The notes beneath the pieces were generated by a model that worked only from the letters and a program-made list of their open reading frames with translations, was not told where the DNA came from and did no database searches. Of a stretch of DNA of 14,432 bases, positions 1-7,051 are shown piece by piece. Numbering within the stretch: the first letter of the stretch is position 1; every line of letters begins with the position of its first letter. A program made the translations under genes and the position numbers. The stretch comes from Chloroflexi bacterium RBG_16_60_22 (GTDB lineage Bacteria > Chloroflexota > Dehalococcoidia > Dehalococcoidales > RBG-16-60-22): assembly GCA_001796935.1 (NCBI GenBank), contig MGNX01000014.1:2450-16881 (forward strand). Direction: 5' to 3'.

Positions 1-42
1 AGATAAACCCGGCGGCGGTCACGACATCACCCACCCGCCGCC
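1..42 (-). terminator. Possible weak terminator hairpin of the minus-strand cluster
   Basis: A perfect 8-bp inverted repeat (GGCGGCGG at 11-18, CCGCCGCC at 35-42, 16-base loop) lies downstream of the DUF5679 gene in its direction of transcription. On the minus strand it is followed by a short T-containing tail (GGGTTTATCT) rather than a clean T-run, so terminator function is only a suggestion. It could also be chance pairing in GC-rich DNA. Nothing else is recognisable between 1 and 148. Confidence 0.3.
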
Positions 43-148
43 AGACCACGCCTCACCCTCCGCCCATCGACGGAAAGACTAACAAGCCCGGAATGGCGAA
101 ACCCGTGTTCGTCCCGGATGCACGCTTGAGGATAGGGTAGCGGTGGGA

Positions 149-289
149 CTAGCCCTTGCCGATGCGGAAGACCTTGGTGCCGCAGATGGGGCAGACGCCC
201 TGAATCGCCGGCCGGCCGTTCTTCAGCGTGACGGATTTAGGGTTCTTAATCTCTACCTTTTTCCTGTCCTTCATGCAATAAGCCTGCAT
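149..289 (-). CDS. DUF5679-like zinc-finger mini-protein (46 aa)
   Basis: This short ORF encodes 46 residues, starting MQAYCMKDRK and ending FRIGKG. The start ATG (287-289) follows a strong Shine-Dalgarno GGAGGTGGGT at 291-300. The sequence has the DUF5679 pattern: an N-terminal YC segment, a central NPKSVTLKNGRPA stretch at residues 16-28 and a C-terminal CPICGTK knuckle with Cys33 and Cys36. Family members as I recall them often carry two CxxC pairs that could bind one zinc. Here the first pair is incomplete, because Cys5 is followed by Asp8 rather than a cysteine. The family's function is unknown. The gene lies 81 bp beyond the SAM hydroxide adenosyltransferase gene on the same strand, with its own promoter in the gap. 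The reading frame, the ribosome site and the conserved core make it very likely a real gene. Confidence 0.88.
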   Translation of the reverse strand: MQAYCMKDRKKVEIKNPKSVTLKNGRPAIQGVCPICGTKVFRIGKG

Positions 290-318
290 AACCCACCTCC
301 TTGATTATCCTGCCTAGC

Positions 319-347
319 AGCGTAGCAAACGCCAAGGTATTTGTCAA
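319..347 (-). promoter_or_regulatory. Sigma-70-type promoter for the DUF5679 gene
   Basis: On the minus strand a perfect -35 box TTGACA (342-347) is followed after 17 bases by TACGCT (319-324), a weaker -10 box that keeps the conserved TA...T positions. Predicted transcription would start near 312, giving a leader of about 22 nt that contains the Shine-Dalgarno. It lies just downstream of the preceding gene's stop codon, so the mini-gene can be transcribed independently. Confidence 0.6.
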
Positions 348-370
348 TAGGCGCAGTCTTAAAATACACT

Positions 371-1192
371 CTATTTTCTGATAATTACACCATCGCCCGC
401 CCCAACGCGGAGAAAAGCGGCGGCATCGCCCTCCGGCAGCGATATCTCCAGGCGGTCGCTGCTGCCCACCAGGGCCAGCAGCCCCCCGCCGTCCCGGTAG
501 GTGCGGCTGAGGCCGCGGATAACCTTGTTGCCCACCTCGACCGTCAGCGACGCCGTGGCACGAGGAAGGTCGGCGCTCCTGATATTGGTAATGATGTTCC
601 CGAAGCTATCGACGTGGATGACCTGCCCCACCAGGCTCCCGTCCGCCTCCCGGCGGGGTCGGGGCAGCGGCAGCACCGCCAGGGTGTCTATCTTCTTTCC
701 GAAATCGGCCGGGGGCACCCCCAGGGAAAGGTGGGCCGCCACCGGGGCGAAGATATCGCGTCCGTGGAAGGTGGCGCTCACCGGCGTCCTCCAGAAGCGC
801 GCGGTGGTGATGGCCACCGCCTCCGCCCCTTCCCCCAGCCTCGCGGCCAGGGCATTCCCCTCGGGCGCGCCGGTAGAATAACGCTGGATAACGTAGCTCA
901 GGACGCCGTTGTCCGGCGCCACGAAGCTGCCCCCCGGTGTCTTCAGGATAACGGCGCGGCGTCCCGTCCCTACCCCGGGGTCCACCACGGCCACGTGGAC
1001 GGTGCCGTGGGGAAAGGACTCGTAAGCGGTGCCGAGGACGAAGGCCGCCTGGCCGATATCCTGCGGCCGGATGGCATGGGAGATATCGACCAGGGTAACA
1101 CCGGGGTTGATGCCCAGTATCACCCCCTTCACGGCAGCGACATAGGCATCAGCCAGCCCGAAATCGGTGGTCAGGGTTATCACCGCACCCAT
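371..1192 (-). CDS. SAM hydroxide adenosyltransferase (DUF62 / SAM hydrolase family)
   Basis: A 273-residue cytoplasmic protein of the DUF62 family, related to fluorinase and chlorinase. Characterised non-halogenase members hydrolyse S-adenosylmethionine to adenosine and methionine using water or hydroxide. The N-terminal motif ITLTTDFG (residues 5-12) with Asp10 is the family signature. The Asp-Arg-His triad of the hydroxide-using enzymes can be placed at Asp71 (VDPGVG), Arg78 (seven residues later) and His143 (TFHGRDIFAP). The C-terminal domain begins around residue 187 and carries HVDSFGNIITNI (193-204). The length is normal. The fluorinase-specific insertion is not evident, so hydrolase activity is the better call. 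The ATG follows AAGGAC, a weak ribosome site. The gene starts 18 bp after the secG stop codon and is probably co-transcribed with gatB and secG. Confidence 0.9.
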   Translation of the reverse strand: MGAVITLTTDFGLADAYVAAVKGVILGINPGVTLVDISHAIRPQDIGQAAFVLGTAYESFPHGTVHVAVVDPGVGTGRRAVILKTPGGSFVAPDNGVLSYVIQRYSTGAPEGNALAARLGEGAEAVAITTARFWRTPVSATFHGRDIFAPVAAHLSLGVPPADFGKKIDTLAVLPLPRPRREADGSLVGQVIHVDSFGNIITNIRSADLPRATASLTVEVGNKVIRGLSRTYRDGGGLLALVGSSDRLEISLPEGDAAAFLRVGAGDGVIIRK

Positions 1193-1210
1193 GTCCTTAT
1201 CCCCCGCCGG

Positions 1211-1432
1211 CTAGCCGCCGACTCTGAGGGACACGATGGAGAGGATGACGAAGATAACCACCAGGGCGACGGTAAGCTGAAAGAGGGTCTTTTCCACGCC
1301 GCGTTTGGTCCGGTAGACCGTATCGGCCTGCCCGAAGATGCCCCCCAGGCCTCCCCCGCGCACCTGAAGCAGGGACACCAGTATCAGGGCCACGGCGACG
1401 ACTATCTGGGCTACGTACAGGTAAGTTTCCAT
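1211..1432 (-). CDS. secG: Preprotein translocase subunit SecG
   Basis: A 73-residue membrane protein that fits SecG, the small accessory subunit of the SecYEG protein-export channel in the cytoplasmic membrane. It has two hydrophobic helices (roughly residues 5-23 and 50-69). They are joined by a glycine-rich loop, RGGGLGGIFG (25-34), followed by a basic segment YRTKRG; this two-helix, Gly-rich-loop layout is diagnostic. The length matches the family (about 70-80 residues in many bacteria). The ATG is preceded by GGTGGAG with about 8 bases of spacing. It lies 24 bp downstream of gatB and 18 bp upstream of the SAM hydroxide adenosyltransferase gene, so the three look like one transcription unit. 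Confidence 0.93.
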   Translation of the reverse strand: METYLYVAQIVVAVALILVSLLQVRGGGLGGIFGQADTVYRTKRGVEKTLFQLTVALVVIFVILSIVSLRVGG

Positions 1433-1456
1433 CTATTATTCTCCACCAGCCGGATT

Positions 1457-2911
<1,455 letters not shown>

Positions 2912-2941
2912 GGCTCTGCCGGACGAAAAAACGACATTTCC

Positions 2942-2970
2942 AGTATAGCAACAATGCCTGTGCCTGACAA
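2942..2970 (-). promoter_or_regulatory. Promoter of gatB
   Basis: On the minus strand, TTGTCA (2965-2970) is followed after exactly 17 bases by TATACT (2942-2947). Each box is one mismatch from the sigma-70 consensus. Transcription would begin near 2935, about 23 nt before the gatB ATG. It probably drives gatB, secG and the SAM hydroxide adenosyltransferase gene. Confidence 0.72.
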
Positions 2971-2990
2971 GGAACAGAGGTTGTTGCTAT
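2945..2990. repeat. Perfect 10-bp inverted repeat around the gatB promoter
   Basis: ATAGCAACAA at 2945-2954 is the exact reverse complement of TTGTTGCTAT at 2981-2990, separated by 26 bases. The left arm overlaps the gatB -10 box and the right arm lies just upstream of its -35 box, so the arms bracket the promoter. This geometry suggests paired operator half-sites or a cruciform. No regulator can be assigned from sequence. Confidence 0.55.
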
Positions 2991-3063
2991 TGACGGCATC
3001 ACTCCCTCAATCCCCCCCTTTTTATCGTACTGCGAGATACCTGTAAGTAATTCCGGGAGGCGC

Positions 3064-3091
3064 TTGACTTCTCCGCCAGATATGATATAAA
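3064..3091 (+). promoter_or_regulatory. Predicted promoter of the transporter/flavoprotein operon
   Basis: TTGACT (3064-3069) and TATAAA (3086-3091) are separated by 16 bases, and each is one mismatch from the sigma-70 consensus. Transcription would start near 3098, leaving a leader of about 140 nt before the lipoprotein gene. No stronger candidate is visible on this strand in the gap between the divergent gatB and lipoprotein genes. Confidence 0.6.
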
Positions 3092-3155
3092 ATTGCGCAC
3101 CAGATTAAATCCTGCATCATAATATATTCAGGGTCCGAGGAGAATCACGCCTTAA

Positions 3156-3219
3156 CCGGGAGCAACCCCTCATTGATAGGGCGGCACCCCGGCAGTAGAA
3201 CAGGCTGGACATACACCAG
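3156..3219 (+). promoter_or_regulatory. Structured 5' leader of the transporter operon
   Basis: The leader can form a nested hairpin: CCGGG (3156-3160) with CCCGG (3188-3192), enclosing CCCT (3167-3170) with AGGG (3178-3181). A small hairpin follows, CTGG (3205-3208) with CCAG (3216-3219), ending just before the Shine-Dalgarno at 3222-3233. I recognise no known riboswitch. The pairings are short and could be incidental. Confidence 0.25.
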
Positions 3220-3239
3220 GCAAAGGAGGAGGTACTAAA

Positions 3240-4895
3240 ATGAAAAAATTATTGCTTATCGCTCTGGCTACCATCGTGGGCGCTCTGCTGGTTATTAGCA
3301 GCTGTGCCCAGCCCGCGCCAGCACCAGCACCCGCGCCGGCACCAGCACCGGCACCAGCACCGGCGCCGAAACCGGCACCAGCACCCGCGCCGAAACCAGC
3401 ACCAGCACCCGCGCCGGCACCGGCTCCCGGTACACCGCAATACGGCGGCATACTGAAAGCTGCCAGAGGCACTTTCCCCAAGGTTTTGAGCTATCCACCG
3501 GAGATGGCCCCTACCGATAGTATCTACATGCTGCCCGTGGCGGAAAGGCTACTCACCTGGTATCCTAACGGAGACCGCCGGGCCGTGCTGGCTGAATCCT
3601 GGGACGAGGACCCTCAGAATAAGACCATAACCTATCACCTGAGGAAGGGCGTCCGGTTCCATGACGGGACACCCTTCAACGCTGAAGCCGTCAAATGGAA
3701 CCTGGAGATGAGACTGGCGAAAAACCGGCTGACTGACGGAAAGTACGTGAAATCTATCGAGGTTATTGACGAGAACACCGTCAGGGTGCACGTCACCGAT
3801 TACCACAACCAGCTCGCCTTTAACTACGGGTGGCAGCAAATGTACTCGCCGACCGCCTATAAGCAGGCTGGCGGCGGTGACGAAGAAAAGAGCATCCAGT
3901 GGGCCCGAACCCACGCGGTGGGGACCGGCCCCTTCAAGTTGAAAGAATTCCAGATCGATACGGTCATCAAGTACGAAAAAAACAACGATTACTGGCAGGC
4001 GGGCAAGCCCTATCTTGACGGTATGGAAGTCCGCTTCATCCCGGACATCATGACGGCTTCGGCGATGCTGGAAGCGGGTGAGGTTGACGCCTGGATAGAC
4101 GTATCGGCCGTGCAGAACGTGCTCGACCTGCAGGACAAGGGAATGAAGGTGAACTGGGGGCCCGGCTTCTTCTGGGCCATCCTTCCCAACTCCAGCGACC
4201 CCAACTCACCGTTCGCTAACAAGAAGGTCCGCGAGGCGATTGAGTACGCCATCGACCGGCCGGCCCTGGCGGACATGCTCGGGTACGGCAAATTCGAACC
4301 GTTTACTCAGATGGCTCCCAAAGGCTGGCCCGGCTACGTCGAGGGTTACGACCCCCGACCGTACAATCCGGCCAAGGCAAAACAGCTGCTGGCCGAAGCC
4401 GGCCACCCGAACGGCTTCCAGACCGAACTCCTCGCCAATGCGGTAACCTCCCAGGACGCCGCGGCCGCGATACAGGCTTATCTGGCGAGTGTGGACATCA
4501 CCGTCAAGCTTGACCTGACCGACCCCGGCCGGTACGCTGCGGCCGCCTTCGGAACCGGCTGGAAGGGGCTGATATTCGCCGCGTCCGGAATCAACCCTGA
4601 CTCGACCGACCTGTACGTACATTTCGGCCCCAGCCCCATGACCTACCGCACCGGGACCATCGGCAAGTCGCCCGAATTCCTGGCGGCTAACGAAGCGGCC
4701 CTGCGCGAGTATAACAAGGCTGAGGAGATTAAGAAAATCCAGGCCATCGTCAGGCAGGGCGGCGAGGACGCCATGATCATCCCCATATTCCGGTCAGCCC
4801 AGGCGATGGTCATGCAACCGTGGGTACATAGCGAGTATGTGTTAATCCACACGGTCGTCTGGGATGCCGAAAACGACTGGATGGAAAAGCGCTAG
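3240..4895 (+). CDS. ABC transporter substrate-binding lipoprotein, family 5 (peptide/nickel type)
   Basis: A 551-residue extracellular solute-binding protein of the DppA/OppA (SBP_bac_5) family, which delivers oligopeptides or other small solutes to a DppBC-type permease. Residues 1-21 are a lipoprotein signal peptide. The lipobox ISSC places the lipid-modified cysteine at residue 22. Residues 25-63 are an extreme Pro-Ala linker with two Lys interruptions, which probably holds the binding domain away from the membrane. The binding domain starts near residue 64 (GTPQYGG). It carries the family signature region around residues 130-155, with YHLRKGVRFHDGTPF and the following helix, and later KKVREAIEYAIDR and YNPAKAKQLLAEAG. 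The start has an excellent Shine-Dalgarno, AAAGGAGGAGGT (3222-3233). The gene heads an operon with two permease genes. The ligand cannot be told from sequence. Confidence 0.93.
   Translation: MKKLLLIALATIVGALLVISSCAQPAPAPAPAPAPAPAPAPAPKPAPAPAPKPAPAPAPAPAPGTPQYGGILKAARGTFPKVLSYPPEMAPTDSIYMLPVAERLLTWYPNGDRRAVLAESWDEDPQNKTITYHLRKGVRFHDGTPFNAEAVKWNLEMRLAKNRLTDGKYVKSIEVIDENTVRVHVTDYHNQLAFNYGWQQMYSPTAYKQAGGGDEEKSIQWARTHAVGTGPFKLKEFQIDTVIKYEKNNDYWQAGKPYLDGMEVRFIPDIMTASAMLEAGEVDAWIDVSAVQNVLDLQDKGMKVNWGPGFFWAILPNSSDPNSPFANKKVREAIEYAIDRPALADMLGYGKFEPFTQMAPKGWPGYVEGYDPRPYNPAKAKQLLAEAGHPNGFQTELLANAVTSQDAAAAIQAYLASVDITVKLDLTDPGRYAAAAFGTGWKGLIFAASGINPDSTDLYVHFGPSPMTYRTGTIGKSPEFLAANEAALREYNKAEEIKKIQAIVRQGGEDAMIIPIFRSAQAMVMQPWVHSEYVLIHTVVWDAENDWMEKR
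3312..3428 (+). repeat. Low-complexity Pro-Ala coding repeat
   Basis: About 117 bp of near-repetitive CCNGCN hexamers encode nine PA units, PK, three PA, PK, five PA and a final P just after the lipidated cysteine. Codons alternate among cca, ccg and ccc with gca and gcg, giving short DNA repeats such as GCACCAGCACC. Such tracts change length easily by slippage. The reverse-strand ORFs they open here are artefacts. Confidence 0.85.
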
Positions 4896-4920
4896 ACAGT
4901 TACCAGGCAAATACCAGTTA

Positions 4921-4986
4921 GTAAAAACGGGTGGTTCACCCCTTGCGCCGGGGGAAGACGGCCGGGGGTGAATCACCCGGTAAAAA
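4921..4986. mobile_element. 52-bp palindromic element flanked by 7-bp direct repeats
   Basis: A 15-bp stem (4928-4942 with 4965-4979, one G-T mismatch) encloses a 22-base loop with a small inner stem, GCCG (4947-4950) and CGGC (4959-4962). The palindrome is bounded exactly on both sides by GTAAAAA (4921-4927 and 4980-4986). This is the layout of a short inserted palindromic element with a target-site duplication. It sits between the binding-protein and permease genes. In RNA it would form a strong stem-loop that could protect the upstream lipoprotein message or reduce read-through. On the plus strand it is not a normal terminator, because A-runs rather than T-runs flank it. The mobile origin is an inference. 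Confidence 0.45.
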
Positions 4987-5043
4987 AGCTGTATCTTTAC
5001 AGTCAGCCAGAAATTAGATTGCTCCAATTAAATGCTGCAACGT

Positions 5044-5097
5044 TCTGGCGTACGCGGTTCAACGCCTGACAGTACAGAATCCCTGACGCTTGCCAGA
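5044..5097 (+). promoter_or_regulatory. Possible ribosome-site-sequestering stem before the first permease
   Basis: TCTGGC (5044-5049) is complementary to GCCAGA (5092-5097), which overlaps the permease Shine-Dalgarno AGAGGT (5095-5100). An alternative, closer hairpin pairs GGCGT (5047-5051) with ACGCC (5062-5066), so the two structures compete for the same bases. This could tune permease translation relative to the binding protein, but the stems are short. Confidence 0.25.
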
Positions 5098-5105
5098 GGT
5101 TTATT

Positions 5106-6065
5106 ATGACGACATACATCATCCGGCGGCTGATACAGGCGCTGGTCGTCCTCATCATGGTGACCCTGCTGATTTTTTTCATCATGCGGTTACTCCCCGG
5201 CGACCCTCTCCTGATTTATCTGGCCCAGAGCGCGGAGCTGGAAGCCATGCCGCCGGAGATGCTGGACCAGCTCCGGCACCAGTTCGGCCTGGACAGGCCG
5301 CTGATGGTGCAGTACTTCACCTGGATTGGCGGTGTCTTGCGGGGGGACTTCGGTACCTCCATCTTCTACCACCATGACGTGGGAGCGCTGATGGCGCAGC
5401 GCTTTCCCGTTACCCTTCACCTGGGCCTGCTGGCCCTGTTTTTCGGCGCCACTTTCGGCATACTGGCCGGGCTGGCCGCGGCGGTGAGGCGGGGCAAATG
5501 GTTAGACAGGATAATCACACCTTTAACATATATCGGCATCACCATCCCGGTGTTCTGGCTGGGGATATTGCTGATATACCTCTTCGGGCTGAAGCTGCAC
5601 TGGCTTCCCATTGCCGGGTACACCTCGCCGCTGGAAAACTTCTGGTTGAGCACCCGGCAGGTGATTATGCCCGTCGTCTGCCTGGCGGTCTTCGGGCTGG
5701 CGGCCAACGCCCGCCAGATGCGCTCAGCCATGCTCGAGGTTATCCGGCAGGACTACGTCCGCACCGCCTGGTCCAAGGGGCTGAGCGAGCGCCGGATAAT
5801 CATCAAGCACGCCATGAAAAACAGCCTCATCCCGGTCATCACCCTGATGGGCATCGGCGTGGGTATCATCTTCGGCGGCTCCGTGCTCGTGGAGACGGTC
5901 TTCGCCATCCCCGGGGTCGGCCGTCTGCTGGTCAGCAGCATTTTTGCCCAGGACTACGTGGTGGTGCAGGCAATAACCTTCGTCATCGCCGTCATCGTCC
6001 TGACGGTAAACCTGATTGTTGATATCTCTTACGGGTGGTTCGACCCCAGGATACGTTATGGCTAG
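5106..6065 (+). CDS. ABC transporter permease, DppB type
   Basis: A 319-residue inner-membrane permease of the DppB/OppB family (binding-protein-dependent transport inner-membrane component). It has an N-terminal helix (about 10-29) followed by LLPGDP (29-34), a typical DppB start. A periplasmic region includes the FGLDRP and GDFGTSIFY motifs, followed by roughly five more helices. The cytoplasmic EAA loop that docks the ATPase is clear at about residues 218-240 (TAWSKGLSERR...). The C-terminus ends DPRIRYG, normal for the family. The ATG has AGAGGT five bases upstream. It follows the lipoprotein gene after a 210-bp gap holding the palindromic element, and the next permease gene starts 3-12 bp after it. 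The two permeases presumably form a heterodimeric channel. Confidence 0.94.
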   Translation: MTTYIIRRLIQALVVLIMVTLLIFFIMRLLPGDPLLIYLAQSAELEAMPPEMLDQLRHQFGLDRPLMVQYFTWIGGVLRGDFGTSIFYHHDVGALMAQRFPVTLHLGLLALFFGATFGILAGLAAAVRRGKWLDRIITPLTYIGITIPVFWLGILLIYLFGLKLHWLPIAGYTSPLENFWLSTRQVIMPVVCLAVFGLAANARQMRSAMLEVIRQDYVRTAWSKGLSERRIIIKHAMKNSLIPVITLMGIGVGIIFGGSVLVETVFAIPGVGRLLVSSIFAQDYVVVQAITFVIAVIVLTVNLIVDISYGWFDPRIRYG

Positions 6066-6068
6066 AAA

Positions 6069-6974
6069 GTGCGGAAAATGGTTATAGCGCGGAACATTAC
6101 CCCGGAATTTGAAGAGGCCCCGCCCCGCGTCAGCGAGTGGCGGCGGTTCCGGAGGGTCTTCCTCTCGCGCGGGGTGGTCATTTTCGGGCTGGTCATCCTG
6201 CTGGCGCTGGTATTTACCGCCGTCTTCGCCGGCTGGCTGGCCCCGTACGACCCCTATAAAACGGGGACGGGCCGCGCCCTAGAGCAGCCTTCCATGACCC
6301 ACCTCCTGGGCACGGACACCCTGGGGAGGGACACCCTCAGCCGGCTCATCTACGGTTCGAGGACCGCCCTCATGGTAGGCTTTATTTCCGTAGCCGTTGC
6401 CTCAATCTGCGGCGTTTCCCTCGGGCTGAGCGCGGGATACTTCGGCGGTATCGCCAATATCATCATCATGAGGGGCATGGACGCGCTTATTTCTTTCCCG
6501 ATGATTCTGCTGGCGCTGGTCGTGGCCGCCGTTCTCGGCGGGGGTATCCAGAACGTTATCATCGCCCTGAGCATCGCGACGATACCCGGGTACGGAAGGG
6601 TGACCTGCGGGCTGACTCTCAGCCTCAGGGAAAATGACTACGTACTGGCACAGCACGCCATAGGCGCCAGCAACCTGCGCACCATGCTGCGACATATTTT
6701 ACCTAACGCCTTCCCGCCGCTCATCGTGCTGATGACGATGCAGCTGGGGAACCTGATACTGGCCGAAGCCGGCCTCAGCTTCCTCGGCATCGGCATCGAG
6801 CCGCCGGGCGCGGCCTGGGGGGCCATGGTCAATGACGGCTACAAGTACCTGGCCCGTAACCCGGTGCTTTCCTTCGCCCCCGGCCTGGCCATCATGCTGG
6901 TGGTCTTTGCCTTCAACATGGTCGGCGACGGCCTGAGGGACGCCCTCGACCCCAGGCTCCGGGGCCTGCTCTAG
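6069..6974 (+). CDS. ABC transporter permease, DppC type
   Basis: A 301-residue partner permease of the DppC/OppC family. The N-terminal cytoplasmic tail is followed by a first helix at about 34-56. The DppC hallmark GTDTLGRDTLSRLIYGSR spans 81-98. The EAA loop is at about 193-213 (LAQHAIGASNLRTMLRHILPN), and the C-terminus GDGLRDALDPRLRG is typical. The GTG at 6069 gives the frame used here. An in-frame ATG at 6078, preceded by GCGGA, is an equally plausible start that removes three residues. Neither has a strong ribosome site, which suits translational coupling to the upstream permease. DppD and DppF ATPase genes normally follow in such operons. None does here, as the next gene is a flavoprotein. 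Confidence 0.93.
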   Translation: MRKMVIARNITPEFEEAPPRVSEWRRFRRVFLSRGVVIFGLVILLALVFTAVFAGWLAPYDPYKTGTGRALEQPSMTHLLGTDTLGRDTLSRLIYGSRTALMVGFISVAVASICGVSLGLSAGYFGGIANIIIMRGMDALISFPMILLALVVAAVLGGGIQNVIIALSIATIPGYGRVTCGLTLSLRENDYVLAQHAIGASNLRTMLRHILPNAFPPLIVLMTMQLGNLILAEAGLSFLGIGIEPPGAAWGAMVNDGYKYLARNPVLSFAPGLAIMLVVFAFNMVGDGLRDALDPRLRGLL

Positions 6975-7051
6975 CATTTAAAGAAAAACGCCTCATCATG
7001 TCCTGTTACCGTCCGATACTGTAATTACCGGATTGAAGGAGGAGACGTATT

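Noticed and set aside
3170..3498. Gly-Ala and Cys-Arg-rich open frames on the minus strand
   Set aside because: They are reverse readings of the Pro-Ala repeat in the lipoprotein gene.
4928..4979. Intrinsic terminator for the lipoprotein gene on the plus strand
   Set aside because: The hairpin is followed by an A-run on that strand, not a T-run, and the downstream permeases probably depend on read-through.
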